This document shows, piece by piece, positions 6,955 to 15,010 of a stretch of DNA of 16,705 nucleotides. The DNA comes from Candidatus Komeilibacteria bacterium RIFCSPLOWO2_02_FULL_48_11 (GTDB lineage: Bacteria > Patescibacteriota > Patescibacteriia > UBA2169), in NCBI GenBank assembly GCA_001818435.1, contig MHKO01000039.1, forward strand, positions 1 to 16,705, written 5' to 3'. A program made the position numbers and the translations under genes. Positions within the stretch are counted from its first letter, which is position 1. The number at the start of each line of letters is the position of its first letter. The notes beneath the pieces are model-generated. The model worked only from the letters and a program-made list of their open reading frames with translations. It did no database searches and was not told the DNA's origin.

Positions 6955-7737
6955 CTATAATTTAGCTAAACCATCAGACTCCTCGCCGCTTAATCCCACC
7001 ACGAATTTACCGCCCTTTTCGGCAATATCTGACAGGGCCTTGATGCGGCGCAAGGTCAATAAAACCGGATGCTGTTCCAATAGTTTTGCCTCATCAATCT
7101 CATCCTGCAACTGAATCTTGCGCTTTTCCATCTCGGTCTGCGCTTCCAGTAATACCCGTTCTTTCGCGGACGCAATGCTAATCCGGGCCGCTTCCGCCTC
7201 CTTTCTGGCTTTGATGAGTATGGCCTCTGACTCGCGCTCCACTTCCAGCACCCGGTTCATAATTTCGCGCAAATTGCCGGGAAACACCAAGTCCTTGACA
7301 TCAGCACGGACAATTTCCACACCATAACTGGCGGCGGAATTTTTGACATCGTCCCGCACGGCATCGGAAATCTCGTTGCGGTCGCTTAAAATATCATCAA
7401 GATTACGGTTAGCCAAAAAACGCCGGGCCGCTAATTGCACGTCTTCATAAATGCGTTCTTCATAAGAAACCACATTGTGAACAGCCGCCTCGGGATTGAT
7501 AATTTTATAATAGACGAGCAAGCTGATCCGGATTGCCACTTTGTCCTTGGTCAAAATCTCCTGCCCTTTAATGATTAGCGACCGCTCGCGTATGTCAATC
7601 ATTTTTATTTCCCGCTCAACACGGTCAAAAAAATATCGGCGCACACGGTGCTTGCCCGGCGGCAGAATCCGCTTAAATTCGCCATCTTCGTACAATAAGC
7701 CCACAAATGAATGGGGGATGATTTTCTCATATTCCAT
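6955..7737 (-). CDS. SPFH/stomatin-prohibitin-like protein (slipin type)
   Basis: A 260-residue SPFH (band 7) domain protein. Residues 10-160 show the domain: VGLLYEDGEFKRILPPGKHR, the strand pair with IRERSLIIKGQEILTKDKV, VYYKIINPEAAV, and the ending VEIVRADVKDLVFPG. Residues about 165-230 form a charged Ala/Glu-rich coiled coil typical of stomatin oligomers. SPFH proteins normally build membrane-associated ring or cage assemblies that organise membrane proteins and proteases. Here the usual N-terminal transmembrane or hairpin segment is missing: the protein starts MEYEKIIPHSF. It is therefore either cytosolic or bound to the membrane through the domain itself or a partner. No NfeD-type partner gene is adjacent; the neighbour downstream is the giant secreted protein. 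No clear Shine-Dalgarno precedes the ATG. Confidence 0.85.
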   Translation of the reverse strand: MEYEKIIPHSFVGLLYEDGEFKRILPPGKHRVRRYFFDRVEREIKMIDIRERSLIIKGQEILTKDKVAIRISLLVYYKIINPEAAVHNVVSYEERIYEDVQLAARRFLANRNLDDILSDRNEISDAVRDDVKNSAASYGVEIVRADVKDLVFPGNLREIMNRVLEVERESEAILIKARKEAEAARISIASAKERVLLEAQTEMEKRKIQLQDEIDEAKLLEQHPVLLTLRRIKALSDIAEKGGKFVVGLSGEESDGLAKL

Positions 7738-7763
7738 ATGTGTTGCGATTAATGCTAATTATC

Positions 7764-7878
7764 TGTCGGGTACCGACTGCTTGCCGAGGCGTGGGACGGA
7801 AAAAGCAGATGGTCAAGCTTTGATCTAAATGAAAAGTTTGACTAACTTTCCCGCCACGGGCTTGCAGGGTACCCGACA
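7764..7878. repeat. 115-bp imperfect hairpin element with 11-bp terminal inverted repeats
   Basis: TGTCGGGTACC (7764-7774) is the exact reverse complement of GGTACCCGACA (7868-7878). Pairing continues inward: CTGC/GCAG, GCC/GGC with a TT/TT internal loop, GTGG/CCAC, and finally GTCAAGCTTT opposite AAAGTTTGAC around a loop near 7825. Nearly the whole intergenic element can therefore fold on itself. It lies 5 bp after the stop of the 71-residue membrane-protein gene and 26 bp before the SPFH start. It could be a MITE/REP-like repeat, an attenuating or terminating structure, or a structured RNA. No clear target-site duplication is visible; the flanks are AT-rich. Confidence 0.6.
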
Positions 7879-7882
7879 AATT

Positions 7883-8098
7883 TTAATTATTAATTTTACA
7901 GGCATGCTCGCCATCTTTCTTTTTGATGGGCTTTTTGCACTTTTCGCAATAAGCCGGGCTAACTAAAATAAGTATTAACGCGATCAGCGACATAAAAAAA
8001 CCAAAGATGCCCCAGCCCAAAACATTGCGATTTTTAGTAGACGCTATGTGGCTTACTAAAAACGCAAACATTAAATGGATAAAGAAGATTATTTTCAT
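7883..8098 (-). CDS. Small two-helix membrane protein with cysteine-containing tail
   Basis: A 71-residue protein with two hydrophobic segments (residues about 3-17 and 27-48) separated by a short polar loop STKNRN. This resembles small bacterial membrane proteins that carry a (K/N)GRNxxxW loop before a second helix ending in a proline. The tail (CEKCKKPIKKKDGEHAC) has a CxxC and a third cysteine and could be half of a zinc-ribbon-like site. I do not recognise a named family. It follows the DKNYY gene after about 60 bp, so it may belong to the toxin-immunity cluster, for instance as an accessory or second immunity gene, but that is inference. No good Shine-Dalgarno is visible. Confidence 0.6.
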   Translation of the reverse strand: MKIIFFIHLMFAFLVSHIASTKNRNVLGWGIFGFFMSLIALILILVSPAYCEKCKKPIKKKDGEHACKINN

Positions 8099-8161
8099 AG
8101 TGTCGTCATTATTTTAAAACTTAATTTACTATCATAAGGGCCAGATGCGTCTTTTAATAAT

Positions 8162-8821
8162 TTAAATCTCATATTTTTTCATCCTTTTTTGCTCTTCGTC
8201 AATAAATCTCTTCACTTCTTCTTCGGAAGTAGGTTCACCTTTGTAATAAAATCGATTTTTATCTTTGGCGCACTCATCAATCTGGATATAAATACTAGTA
8301 CTAGTACTTTCGAGCGCGACAAAACTTTCAATATCAGCACCCTGGATTGTCGTGCCTAAATAATAAACGTGATTTTTATCTTTGGCATATCGACCACTCG
8401 CCAACACCAAAAAACTATCGGGGTCGCTACCTTCAATTGGTTCATCTCCAACAAATACGATATTTTTATCTTTGATATAACACGCAAGAAAAGCCAGTAT
8501 TGGCGTCAGTGTTTCCAAATCAACATTCATTGTTCTAAAAAGTTTACCCAAAACATAAGCGTGATTTTTATCTACCGCGTAACCTTCCCCTAAAACCCTA
8601 AAGGTTTCTATATCAGCGCCTTCAATTTTTTTATCCATGTAAAAAACGCTATTTTTATCTTTTGCATAATTATGAGCAATTTGTTTAAAAGTTTTGATAT
8701 CTGCTCCTACAACTGGAACAGCCCGATCAAAAATAATGCATCCATCAATAAGGGAGTAGTCATAACCGAGATTAGGATCCAAGCTATAATTAATATTCAC
8801 ATTTTTGGCGTTTGTAGTCAT
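8162..8821 (-). CDS. DKNYY-repeat protein, candidate immunity protein
   Basis: 219 residues built from five repeats, each with a DKN core followed by a Y/F-rich strand and then GADIETF-like text: YAKDKNSVFYMDKKIEGADIE, YAVDKNHAYVLGK, YIKDKNIVFVGDEPIEG, YAKDKNHVYYLGTTIQG and CAKDKNRFYYKGEP. This is the DKNYY family (Pfam PF13644), whose biochemical role is not established to my knowledge. There is no signal peptide or membrane segment, so it should be cytoplasmic. The gene starts 27 nt after the stop of the secreted 1510-residue protein and shares the low G+C of that protein's C-terminal tip (12 of 60 G+C at 8641-8700 by hand count). Position, composition and predicted location fit an immunity protein for the toxin tip; this is an inference. 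No Shine-Dalgarno is evident. Confidence 0.75.
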   Translation of the reverse strand: MTTNAKNVNINYSLDPNLGYDYSLIDGCIIFDRAVPVVGADIKTFKQIAHNYAKDKNSVFYMDKKIEGADIETFRVLGEGYAVDKNHAYVLGKLFRTMNVDLETLTPILAFLACYIKDKNIVFVGDEPIEGSDPDSFLVLASGRYAKDKNHVYYLGTTIQGADIESFVALESTSTSIYIQIDECAKDKNRFYYKGEPTSEEEVKRFIDEEQKRMKKYEI

Positions 8822-8848
8822 ATAATTAAATCTATATTAAAAAATAAA

Positions 8849-11800
8849 TTATTTAGGTGTGTACCAAAACCTAATAGGAGTACCATCACTTACCCAAGTG
8901 CCGCCTCTAGGGTCCAATAATGTACCTTCAATATTCCAGCCCCCATTTTCTATAGTTCTTATGACTCCATCATTTCCCTTATAAGTAATATTAGTTAAAA
9001 CTCTTCTGTTTTGATTTTCTAAATAAAATTCGGCAACGTCCTTCAAATATTGTTGTTGAGAAACTATTGGTTTACCTACTTTTTCTAACTCAAGAACGCC
9101 ATGTTTTTGGTAATGATAAGCAAAATTTTCAATTACATCCCTAGAAGTGCCCTTAAACCATTTACCTACTAATTGACTAGCGATATCAGATGGAACATCC
9201 ACTATATATGTTACACCGTCAACAAAGACTGTTCTCGAAATTTTCCCTAAAGCGGCATCCCGCGCGCCTCTTAATACACCGCGCTCGGCTGTTAATTCCA
9301 GTGCTTCCTCTGTCACTATAGCGCCACCTTTCATGGCCAATTCATCTTTAATCGAAACCTCCATCATTTTCAACATGACATTTCGGCCAATTCTAGAGGA
9401 TATTAGTACATCGGAATATCTTGCCGTTAATCTTATGGCGATATCTTTAGCCGCCGTGGCACTGATTTTTGCGGCCGGCTGGATAATGAGCGTGGCGATA
9501 TCTACCGAGAGATACCCCAGCCATTCTGTCGGCGTAAATCTGGCGCCTTCAATCTGCGTTTCTATTTCATCCTGCAGCAGTTGGGCAAAATAAAATTCTT
9601 GATCATTTTCCGCTATCAAATTAGTTAGCCAAGACTGCACAGTGCTCTTTTGCGAGCGGTAATAATCAATACTTCTGGGAATGAAACAAATGGCTGTAGC
9701 GTATACACTGTCAAGGGCAAGTGACCTAATCTCATCAGCATGAAAAAGTTCACAATAATAGTGTTTTGTGAAGTAACTGTTATCGGCTCCATCAATGCCA
9801 CCCAGGAAATCCTGATAATCTTTAATTATTTTATTGTTTCTATACAAATTGTACCCGACAAAAATCATGCCGGTTGCGTGCATCATTTTGTCGTAGCCAC
9901 TTTGTATATCCTGCAATAACGTCCGAGTTTGGCAATCAATAGTATTATTGCCGGCATTCAAAGAACAAACACTTGTATCAAACTTTTGCACCAAGCCATT
10001 ATAGGTAAAATCAAATCCCACGTCAGTCATTGGGAAGCCGATGCCACCAGTCCCGCCCAACGCATTGTGCTTTGCATCCCAGATGCCGTAAGTAATATAC
10101 ACCTTACCTGGAAGAATATCTCGCGATGCCGGATCTCCTAAGGTGGACAAGATAGCATCCCAATACATTGTACCATTGGTAAACTGTTGGTAATAGCCAG
10201 GCTTACCTCGTTGGGTGATAGCCGCCTTTGTCATGGGCATCTTGGGGTAACCCAAATGATTAGGGACAAATTCGTTTTGAATCAGTTCATCAGAAATATA
10301 CTTTTTACGCATGTTAAACGGTATGGCGTAAACAGAATGCGATTGGGGATTATAAATTCCTAAGTCGATTATCACTCCTTTCTTATCCCCTTCCCAGCGT
10401 AATTTCCAATTATCATAAACATAAGTACCCCAATAAGGATACAGCTTGCCCATGGTAATTGATGAATCAGGATAATTTAAAGTGAAACGAGAAAGAATAG
10501 TTTGGTTTTTCTCCCAATAATTATAACCATCGGCCGTACTTTTGAACTTAGACGCGTTAAGCGCCATGATGAAAGTATGGTCATGGGTACCAAAGGTATA
10601 TTGCTCTTTTAAGCAGGGCAAGCCGTAGGACTCCTGCCAATTCTCATTATTCATGATATCCAAGAACGTGGCTTTGGATATGCGACACAGTTTATCCGCG
10701 GTATTGGCAGTTTGGTCAGTGTAGATAAAGTTGTCGGGATGGCCTATGTTTTGATTAATGAATTGAGCATATTGCTTGCCATCAATTAAAACATTAAGAA
10801 TTTCATAACCCTCGCTGGTGAACCCTCCGTTCTGAACCTGTTCCCCAATCGCGTACATGCCAGTCCAGTCCGGAGACAGAGAAATGTACAAAATACCGCT
10901 CCACACGCCTTGGGCAACGAATTTATTCGGAGTGATGATGGTTTTACCGGCTTGGACATCCGCGTGCAGGTTGGCTTTGGTGTTAGCCGTCAAATCCAAA
11001 GAATCAATCGCGCTCTCGTTGGTTGAGGTAATAATCTGGACATTGTAGGTGCCAGGATTAGCATAAACATATTGCAAACCAGTCACTGTGGAAACCGCGT
11101 CCAAGCCGGCAATATCCTTAAACAAACCAGCTTCATAATATGAAGCTTCAAGACTGGAAATTAAGCGGAAAGGCTGGCGATGGGTTTTGTAATTGCCTCT
11201 GTTGGAGTAGTCAGAGATATAGGTGGCGGCGTCAATGGTTAAGCCTTGGAAATCAAAAGTAGTTGGCGTGTTGCCTACTGGGGTTAAAATCCGGTTCTGA
11301 GTGATTATGGCTCTGGAGAATTGCACTTGATATTCATAATCAAGCGATTTTTTAAGCAAATCATTTTGTTGCTGGTAATGCTTGAGGTATTCCCGAGCCA
11401 AAGCCGCGTTGCCTTGAATTAAAATGCGGCTGGCGCGTTGGGCTGAAGTAAGATTCGGGTCATCCAAAGTCGGGTCAGATTGAATCTTGCCAAAAGCGAC
11501 ATAAATACCTTCTTCATTTCCGGCAATGGAGAATTTTTGGTTTTGGCTGATTGTCTGGCCCTTAACTTGATATTGAAAATCCAAAATCAAAGAATCGCCG
11601 ATAGAAGGAGCATTAGCAGTGGTATAATTCGCTCCTTCCAGATTAAAACTTGGGCTAATAGCAACTAAACTGGCCGGAGTGTAGGCCAGGCCGCCATAAC
11701 TGGCTATGGCGTCTTTATCGGTCTGGGTGGCGCCGTCATAAATCAAACTGACAGGAACATTATTAATTTCCGAAGCAAAAAAGGCGTGGGAGAGAACCGT

Positions 11801-13381
11801 GCTCTCATTACTGGACTTCTTGAGAGTAATGATAACCTGCTCCCGCGGGCTGTCCGGCAATTGCGACCAGCGCTCGTCAGTAATAACCAAGCCGGTATTG
11901 TCCGTGCCAACAGTGAATTGATAAGGCAGGCCAGGAGGCAAGATGTCAAAATCAGGAGTTATTGGTCTGGTTTTAGTAGATTGATAATTGACCGAAAAAA
12001 CATCTTTACTTGTAGCCGAGAGCAGATCACTTCGGTATTTTTGCATGGGCGACAGAGCGCCTTGGTATTGCAAAAACCCATACCAAAAAGCTTGGCTGTC
12101 AAAACTGACTGTATCAGCCACGATTTCCTTTTTTGCATGGGTTAAGGGATTTTTAATCAGGACTTCAGCCGGAAACCACTGTTTTTTGGGATAGCTTGAG
12201 AGATAGGATTGCAGAGCCAAAGTCGTGGTGGCAGTAGAGAGAGTTTCCAGATTAACCGTGTTATCTATGTTCCCGCCGCGCTCATCATACTCATAAAAAA
12301 GCTCGGCTACTACCCATTCCAAAGCCAGCTGGGTTTCGCTTTCCAGGTTAGCCGCGTCCAAAAAGCCGCCGATGCTCGGGTTCTCTCCGGCTACCAGACT
12401 GACTGGAATCTTGTTGGTAGCCAGGGCAAGATAAACGGTTTTTACCTCATCCACGCCCAATAATTCCTTTAGTGCTCCAACCGGCGCCACGGCCAAAGCC
12501 TTGTGATAACGGGCCGGAATGCCGGAAGCGCGTAAAAGCGCGATAACCAAAGACGCGGCATCAACATCATTGCAGACTTTCTCAATTAGACAGCCAACAC
12601 TCCCCTTTTTAGCGCCATAATACGGTTCATAGGTGATGTTGGCGCGGACATAGTTGAATATCTTGACTGGATTGTAATTCAGTTCAGCCGCTAAATCACT
12701 AATATCAGAATTAATGATGACTTCAGCGTTGTCGGGCTGGATATCGGCAATAGTCGGCAAATAGCCGCTTTCTTCGGCTTGGACCGGGCTGATGTTGAAT
12801 AAATCTTTAATTTTTTGCCATAATCTCTGCCACCAGCTTTTGATTGGTTCAGGCGCTGGCGCTTCTGCCGCCTTTCCGACTTCGGTTGAAGTCAAACTGA
12901 CATCATCCGGGGCAAACGCAAACTCACTGGGCTGGGCTGGCTCTTGAATTGTTGGCTCTGACTTTATCTCGTCTTGATTGGAAGAGAACCAAGAGCTGAT
13001 AGTAGTAATTATTGATTCTATCTTGCCGGGCGGGGCTGTATCCAGGCTGTCCAGTTGTTTTTCCAGAAGCGAGATATAGGCTCTGCGACGCGAATATGGC
13101 AGGCGTAAATCTTTAACCCGGCCTTTTTCTGATTGGATAAAACTGGCCAGTTCTTGAATGACTTGCGCGCGCTCGGATTGAGAAAAGGCGGCATCTTTTT
13201 CCTTTAATTCCCCCACTTGGCGCATCAGGCTGGAATAATAAAAATCATCCTTTGAGGATGATTCTTTGATGGCCGCGGCTTGAGCTGGGTCAAACTCTAA
13301 AATGAATACAGATTGGAATGTAAGCTGTATTAATAGTATGAGTACTAAAAATCTCTTAACAAGCTTATACAGGGAGACCAT
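8849..13381 (-). CDS. Large secreted protein with transglutaminase-like and LGFP-type regions and a toxin-like C-terminal tip
   Basis: 1510 residues. An N-terminal signal (KRFLVLILLIQLTFQSVF, then PAQAAA) implies export. Residues about 230-400 are transglutaminase-like (DAASLVIALLRASGIPARY), but the usual HxWV histidine reads EWVV and the PLD aspartate reads FPAE, so peptidase activity is doubtful. The segment at about 730-830 (GLDAVSTVTGLQY, then WSGILYISLSPDWTG) is common in bacterial transglutaminase-toxin proteins. Residues about 1030-1125 hold LGFP-type repeats (HLGYPKMPM, GGIGFPMTDVG). The tip, about 1400-1510, has HYQKHG, a YLKDVAEFY helix and an ending GTPIRFWYTPK, resembling BECR/EndoU-type RNase tips of polymorphic toxins. 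From about 9250 downward, coding DNA is markedly more AT-rich (17 of 60 G+C at 8941-9000 against 34 of 60 at 12901-12960, hand counts), suggesting tip replacement. Confidence 0.75.
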   Translation of the reverse strand: MVSLYKLVKRFLVLILLIQLTFQSVFILEFDPAQAAAIKESSSKDDFYYSSLMRQVGELKEKDAAFSQSERAQVIQELASFIQSEKGRVKDLRLPYSRRRAYISLLEKQLDSLDTAPPGKIESIITTISSWFSSNQDEIKSEPTIQEPAQPSEFAFAPDDVSLTSTEVGKAAEAPAPEPIKSWWQRLWQKIKDLFNISPVQAEESGYLPTIADIQPDNAEVIINSDISDLAAELNYNPVKIFNYVRANITYEPYYGAKKGSVGCLIEKVCNDVDAASLVIALLRASGIPARYHKALAVAPVGALKELLGVDEVKTVYLALATNKIPVSLVAGENPSIGGFLDAANLESETQLALEWVVAELFYEYDERGGNIDNTVNLETLSTATTTLALQSYLSSYPKKQWFPAEVLIKNPLTHAKKEIVADTVSFDSQAFWYGFLQYQGALSPMQKYRSDLLSATSKDVFSVNYQSTKTRPITPDFDILPPGLPYQFTVGTDNTGLVITDERWSQLPDSPREQVIITLKKSSNESTVLSHAFFASEINNVPVSLIYDGATQTDKDAIASYGGLAYTPASLVAISPSFNLEGANYTTANAPSIGDSLILDFQYQVKGQTISQNQKFSIAGNEEGIYVAFGKIQSDPTLDDPNLTSAQRASRILIQGNAALAREYLKHYQQQNDLLKKSLDYEYQVQFSRAIITQNRILTPVGNTPTTFDFQGLTIDAATYISDYSNRGNYKTHRQPFRLISSLEASYYEAGLFKDIAGLDAVSTVTGLQYVYANPGTYNVQIITSTNESAIDSLDLTANTKANLHADVQAGKTIITPNKFVAQGVWSGILYISLSPDWTGMYAIGEQVQNGGFTSEGYEILNVLIDGKQYAQFINQNIGHPDNFIYTDQTANTADKLCRISKATFLDIMNNENWQESYGLPCLKEQYTFGTHDHTFIMALNASKFKSTADGYNYWEKNQTILSRFTLNYPDSSITMGKLYPYWGTYVYDNWKLRWEGDKKGVIIDLGIYNPQSHSVYAIPFNMRKKYISDELIQNEFVPNHLGYPKMPMTKAAITQRGKPGYYQQFTNGTMYWDAILSTLGDPASRDILPGKVYITYGIWDAKHNALGGTGGIGFPMTDVGFDFTYNGLVQKFDTSVCSLNAGNNTIDCQTRTLLQDIQSGYDKMMHATGMIFVGYNLYRNNKIIKDYQDFLGGIDGADNSYFTKHYYCELFHADEIRSLALDSVYATAICFIPRSIDYYRSQKSTVQSWLTNLIAENDQEFYFAQLLQDEIETQIEGARFTPTEWLGYLSVDIATLIIQPAAKISATAAKDIAIRLTARYSDVLISSRIGRNVMLKMMEVSIKDELAMKGGAIVTEEALELTAERGVLRGARDAALGKISRTVFVDGVTYIVDVPSDIASQLVGKWFKGTSRDVIENFAYHYQKHGVLELEKVGKPIVSQQQYLKDVAEFYLENQNRRVLTNITYKGNDGVIRTIENGGWNIEGTLLDPRGGTWVSDGTPIRFWYTPK

Positions 13382-13396
13382 AGGTTTTAAGAGTAT

Positions 13397-13425
13397 AGTT
13401 TATACAAAAGGCCGATAATTGTCAA
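13397..13425 (-). promoter_or_regulatory. Promoter of the large secreted toxin-like protein, very short leader
   Basis: A perfect TTGACA (-35, 13425-13420) is followed by TAAACT (13402-13397) after 17 nt, or TATAAA (13404-13399) after 15 nt. Transcription would start near 13390, only about 10 nt before the ATG at 13381, with no Shine-Dalgarno between. The mRNA may be nearly leaderless, or translation may start further in. Confidence 0.55.
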
Positions 13426-13427
13426 TT

Positions 13428-13445
13428 AAAAAAGAGCCCCTGCTC
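13428..13445 (-). terminator. Short intrinsic terminator after proS
   Basis: On the minus strand GAGC-AGGG-GCTC forms a 4-bp stem and 4-nt loop followed directly by six T. It lies 63 nt after the proS stop and immediately before the -35 box of the next gene, where a boundary between transcripts is expected. The stem is short, so termination may be partial. Confidence 0.45.
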
Positions 13446-13507
13446 GCAAAAGACTGCATCCAGGCAACCGAACTCAAGCGAATCTCGGAAATCACGCTCC
13501 AAGGTCG

Positions 13508-14998
13508 CTAATAAGCCTTGGCAAATAACACCCGGCTTGATGATTTTTTACCGCAAACCACGCACTGGCCTTTTTTTCCGCCAGAGGCGGACCAGCCTTT
13601 GGCTGGTTGCCCAAAAGGCAGACAGCGGATAGTGGCTTTGGTTTCAGTTTTTACTTTGGCCTCGCACTCGGCGCTAGAGCACCAATGCGCCATGATAAAT
13701 CCGCCTTTATCTTTCAAAATTATCTTGAATTCATCCCAATCATCAATCTCCCGCGTGTTCTTGGTTCTAAAGTCAAACGCTCTCTGGTAAAGATTTTTTT
13801 GGATAGCTTCAAGTTCGCCAGCCACCCGCGCTCCCAAGCCGGCCATTTTTACGGTTTGCTTATCCCTAGTGTCGCGCCTGACCATGACGACTGAATTTTG
13901 GGCCACGTCTTTGGGGCCAATCTCCACTCTGATGGGCACGCCTTTCTTTTCCCAGGCAAAAAATTTCGGACCTGGCCGGCCCTCGCGGTCGTCCAATTTT
14001 ACTTTAACGTTCGCGGCTTCCAAATCAGCCACCAGATTGCTGGCCGCGTTGAACACGCTTATTTTTTCTTGCTCACTGGCCCAGATGGGAATTATAACGG
14101 CTTGAATGGGCGCGATCTTGGGCGGCACCACCAAGCCTTTGTCGTCGCTATGAGCCATAATCAACCCGCCAATCAGGCGCGTGGACACGCCCCAGCTGGT
14201 TTGCCAGCCAAATTCTTCTTGGCCCTCTTTATTTAAAAACTTTACGTTGAATGCTTTAGCAAAATTCTGGCCCAGCATGTGCGAGGTGCCGGCCTGCAAA
14301 GCTTTGGCATCCTGCATCATTGATTCAATGCACAGGGTATAAACCGCGCCCGCGAATTTTTCTGATTCGCTTTTGAAGCCCACAATTACCGGCATAGCCA
14401 AATAATCTTCCACAAAATCACGATAGACTTCAATCATCTGCTTGACCCGGCCCTCGGCTTCGGCTTGGGTGGCGTGCACAGTGTGGCCTTCTTGCCATAA
14501 AAATTCAGTGGTGCGCAAAAACAGGCGCGGCCGCATTTCCCAGCGCACCACATTGCACCACTGGTTGATAAGCAGCGGCAAATCGCGGTAAGACTGTATC
14601 CAGCGCGAGAAAACATCATAAATAATGGTCTCGGAGGTGGGCCGGACAATAAGCGGCTCATCCAATTTTTTGCCGCCAGCGTGCGTGACCACGGCCACTT
14701 CCGGAGCAAACCCGGCCACGTGCTCGGCTTCGCGCTTTAAAAAGCTTTCCGGGATGAATAAAGGAAAATAAGCATTCTCTACCCCGGTATCTTTGAACAT
14801 CCGGTCAAGCGTTTGCTGAATGTTTTCCCAGATAGCGTAGCCATAAGGCTTAATAACCATGCTGCCTTTAACCGGCGAATGCTCGGCCAGCTGAGCGGCC
14901 TCGATAATATCGAGGTACCACTGCGAAAAATCCTCACGGCGCGAGGTAATCGAGCGGTCATTTGTTTTTGGTTCGTGGTTTTTTGTTAGTTTGGCCAT
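13508..14998 (-). CDS. proS: Prolyl-tRNA synthetase, archaeal/eukaryotic (ProS type 3) form
   Basis: A 496-residue class II aminoacyl-tRNA synthetase that charges tRNA-Pro with proline in the cytoplasm. It has the short archaeal/eukaryotic architecture: a catalytic core near the N-terminus (SRREDFSQWYLDIIEAAQLA, the proline-specific RPTSE), motif 2 (RWEMRPRLFLRTTEFLWQEG), TSHMLGQNF, motif 3 (GVSTRLIGGLIMAHSDD), an anticodon-binding domain from about residue 290 (VIIPIW ... DDREGRPGPKFFAWEKKGVP), and the C-terminal zinc-binding-type domain with WCSSAEC and CVVCGKK ending in the conserved KAY tyrosine. The bacterial-type editing (INS) insertion is absent. It starts 12 nt after the hydrolase stop, in an operon with it and gap. 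No strong Shine-Dalgarno is visible. The length is normal for the type and all key regions are present. Confidence 0.96.
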   Translation of the reverse strand: MAKLTKNHEPKTNDRSITSRREDFSQWYLDIIEAAQLAEHSPVKGSMVIKPYGYAIWENIQQTLDRMFKDTGVENAYFPLFIPESFLKREAEHVAGFAPEVAVVTHAGGKKLDEPLIVRPTSETIIYDVFSRWIQSYRDLPLLINQWCNVVRWEMRPRLFLRTTEFLWQEGHTVHATQAEAEGRVKQMIEVYRDFVEDYLAMPVIVGFKSESEKFAGAVYTLCIESMMQDAKALQAGTSHMLGQNFAKAFNVKFLNKEGQEEFGWQTSWGVSTRLIGGLIMAHSDDKGLVVPPKIAPIQAVIIPIWASEQEKISVFNAASNLVADLEAANVKVKLDDREGRPGPKFFAWEKKGVPIRVEIGPKDVAQNSVVMVRRDTRDKQTVKMAGLGARVAGELEAIQKNLYQRAFDFRTKNTREIDDWDEFKIILKDKGGFIMAHWCSSAECEAKVKTETKATIRCLPFGQPAKGWSASGGKKGQCVVCGKKSSSRVLFAKAY

Positions 14999-15010
14999 AC
15001 CAATACTTTA

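Noticed and set aside
8099..8161. Possible promoter (TATGAT with a poor -35) upstream of the 71-residue gene
   Set aside because: The -35 match is too weak to support against background in AT-rich DNA.
8162..8821. CRISPR-like spacing of the repeated ATTTTTATCT core
   Set aside because: The repeats are short, unevenly spaced and in frame within a DKN-repeat coding sequence, so they are explained by protein repeats.
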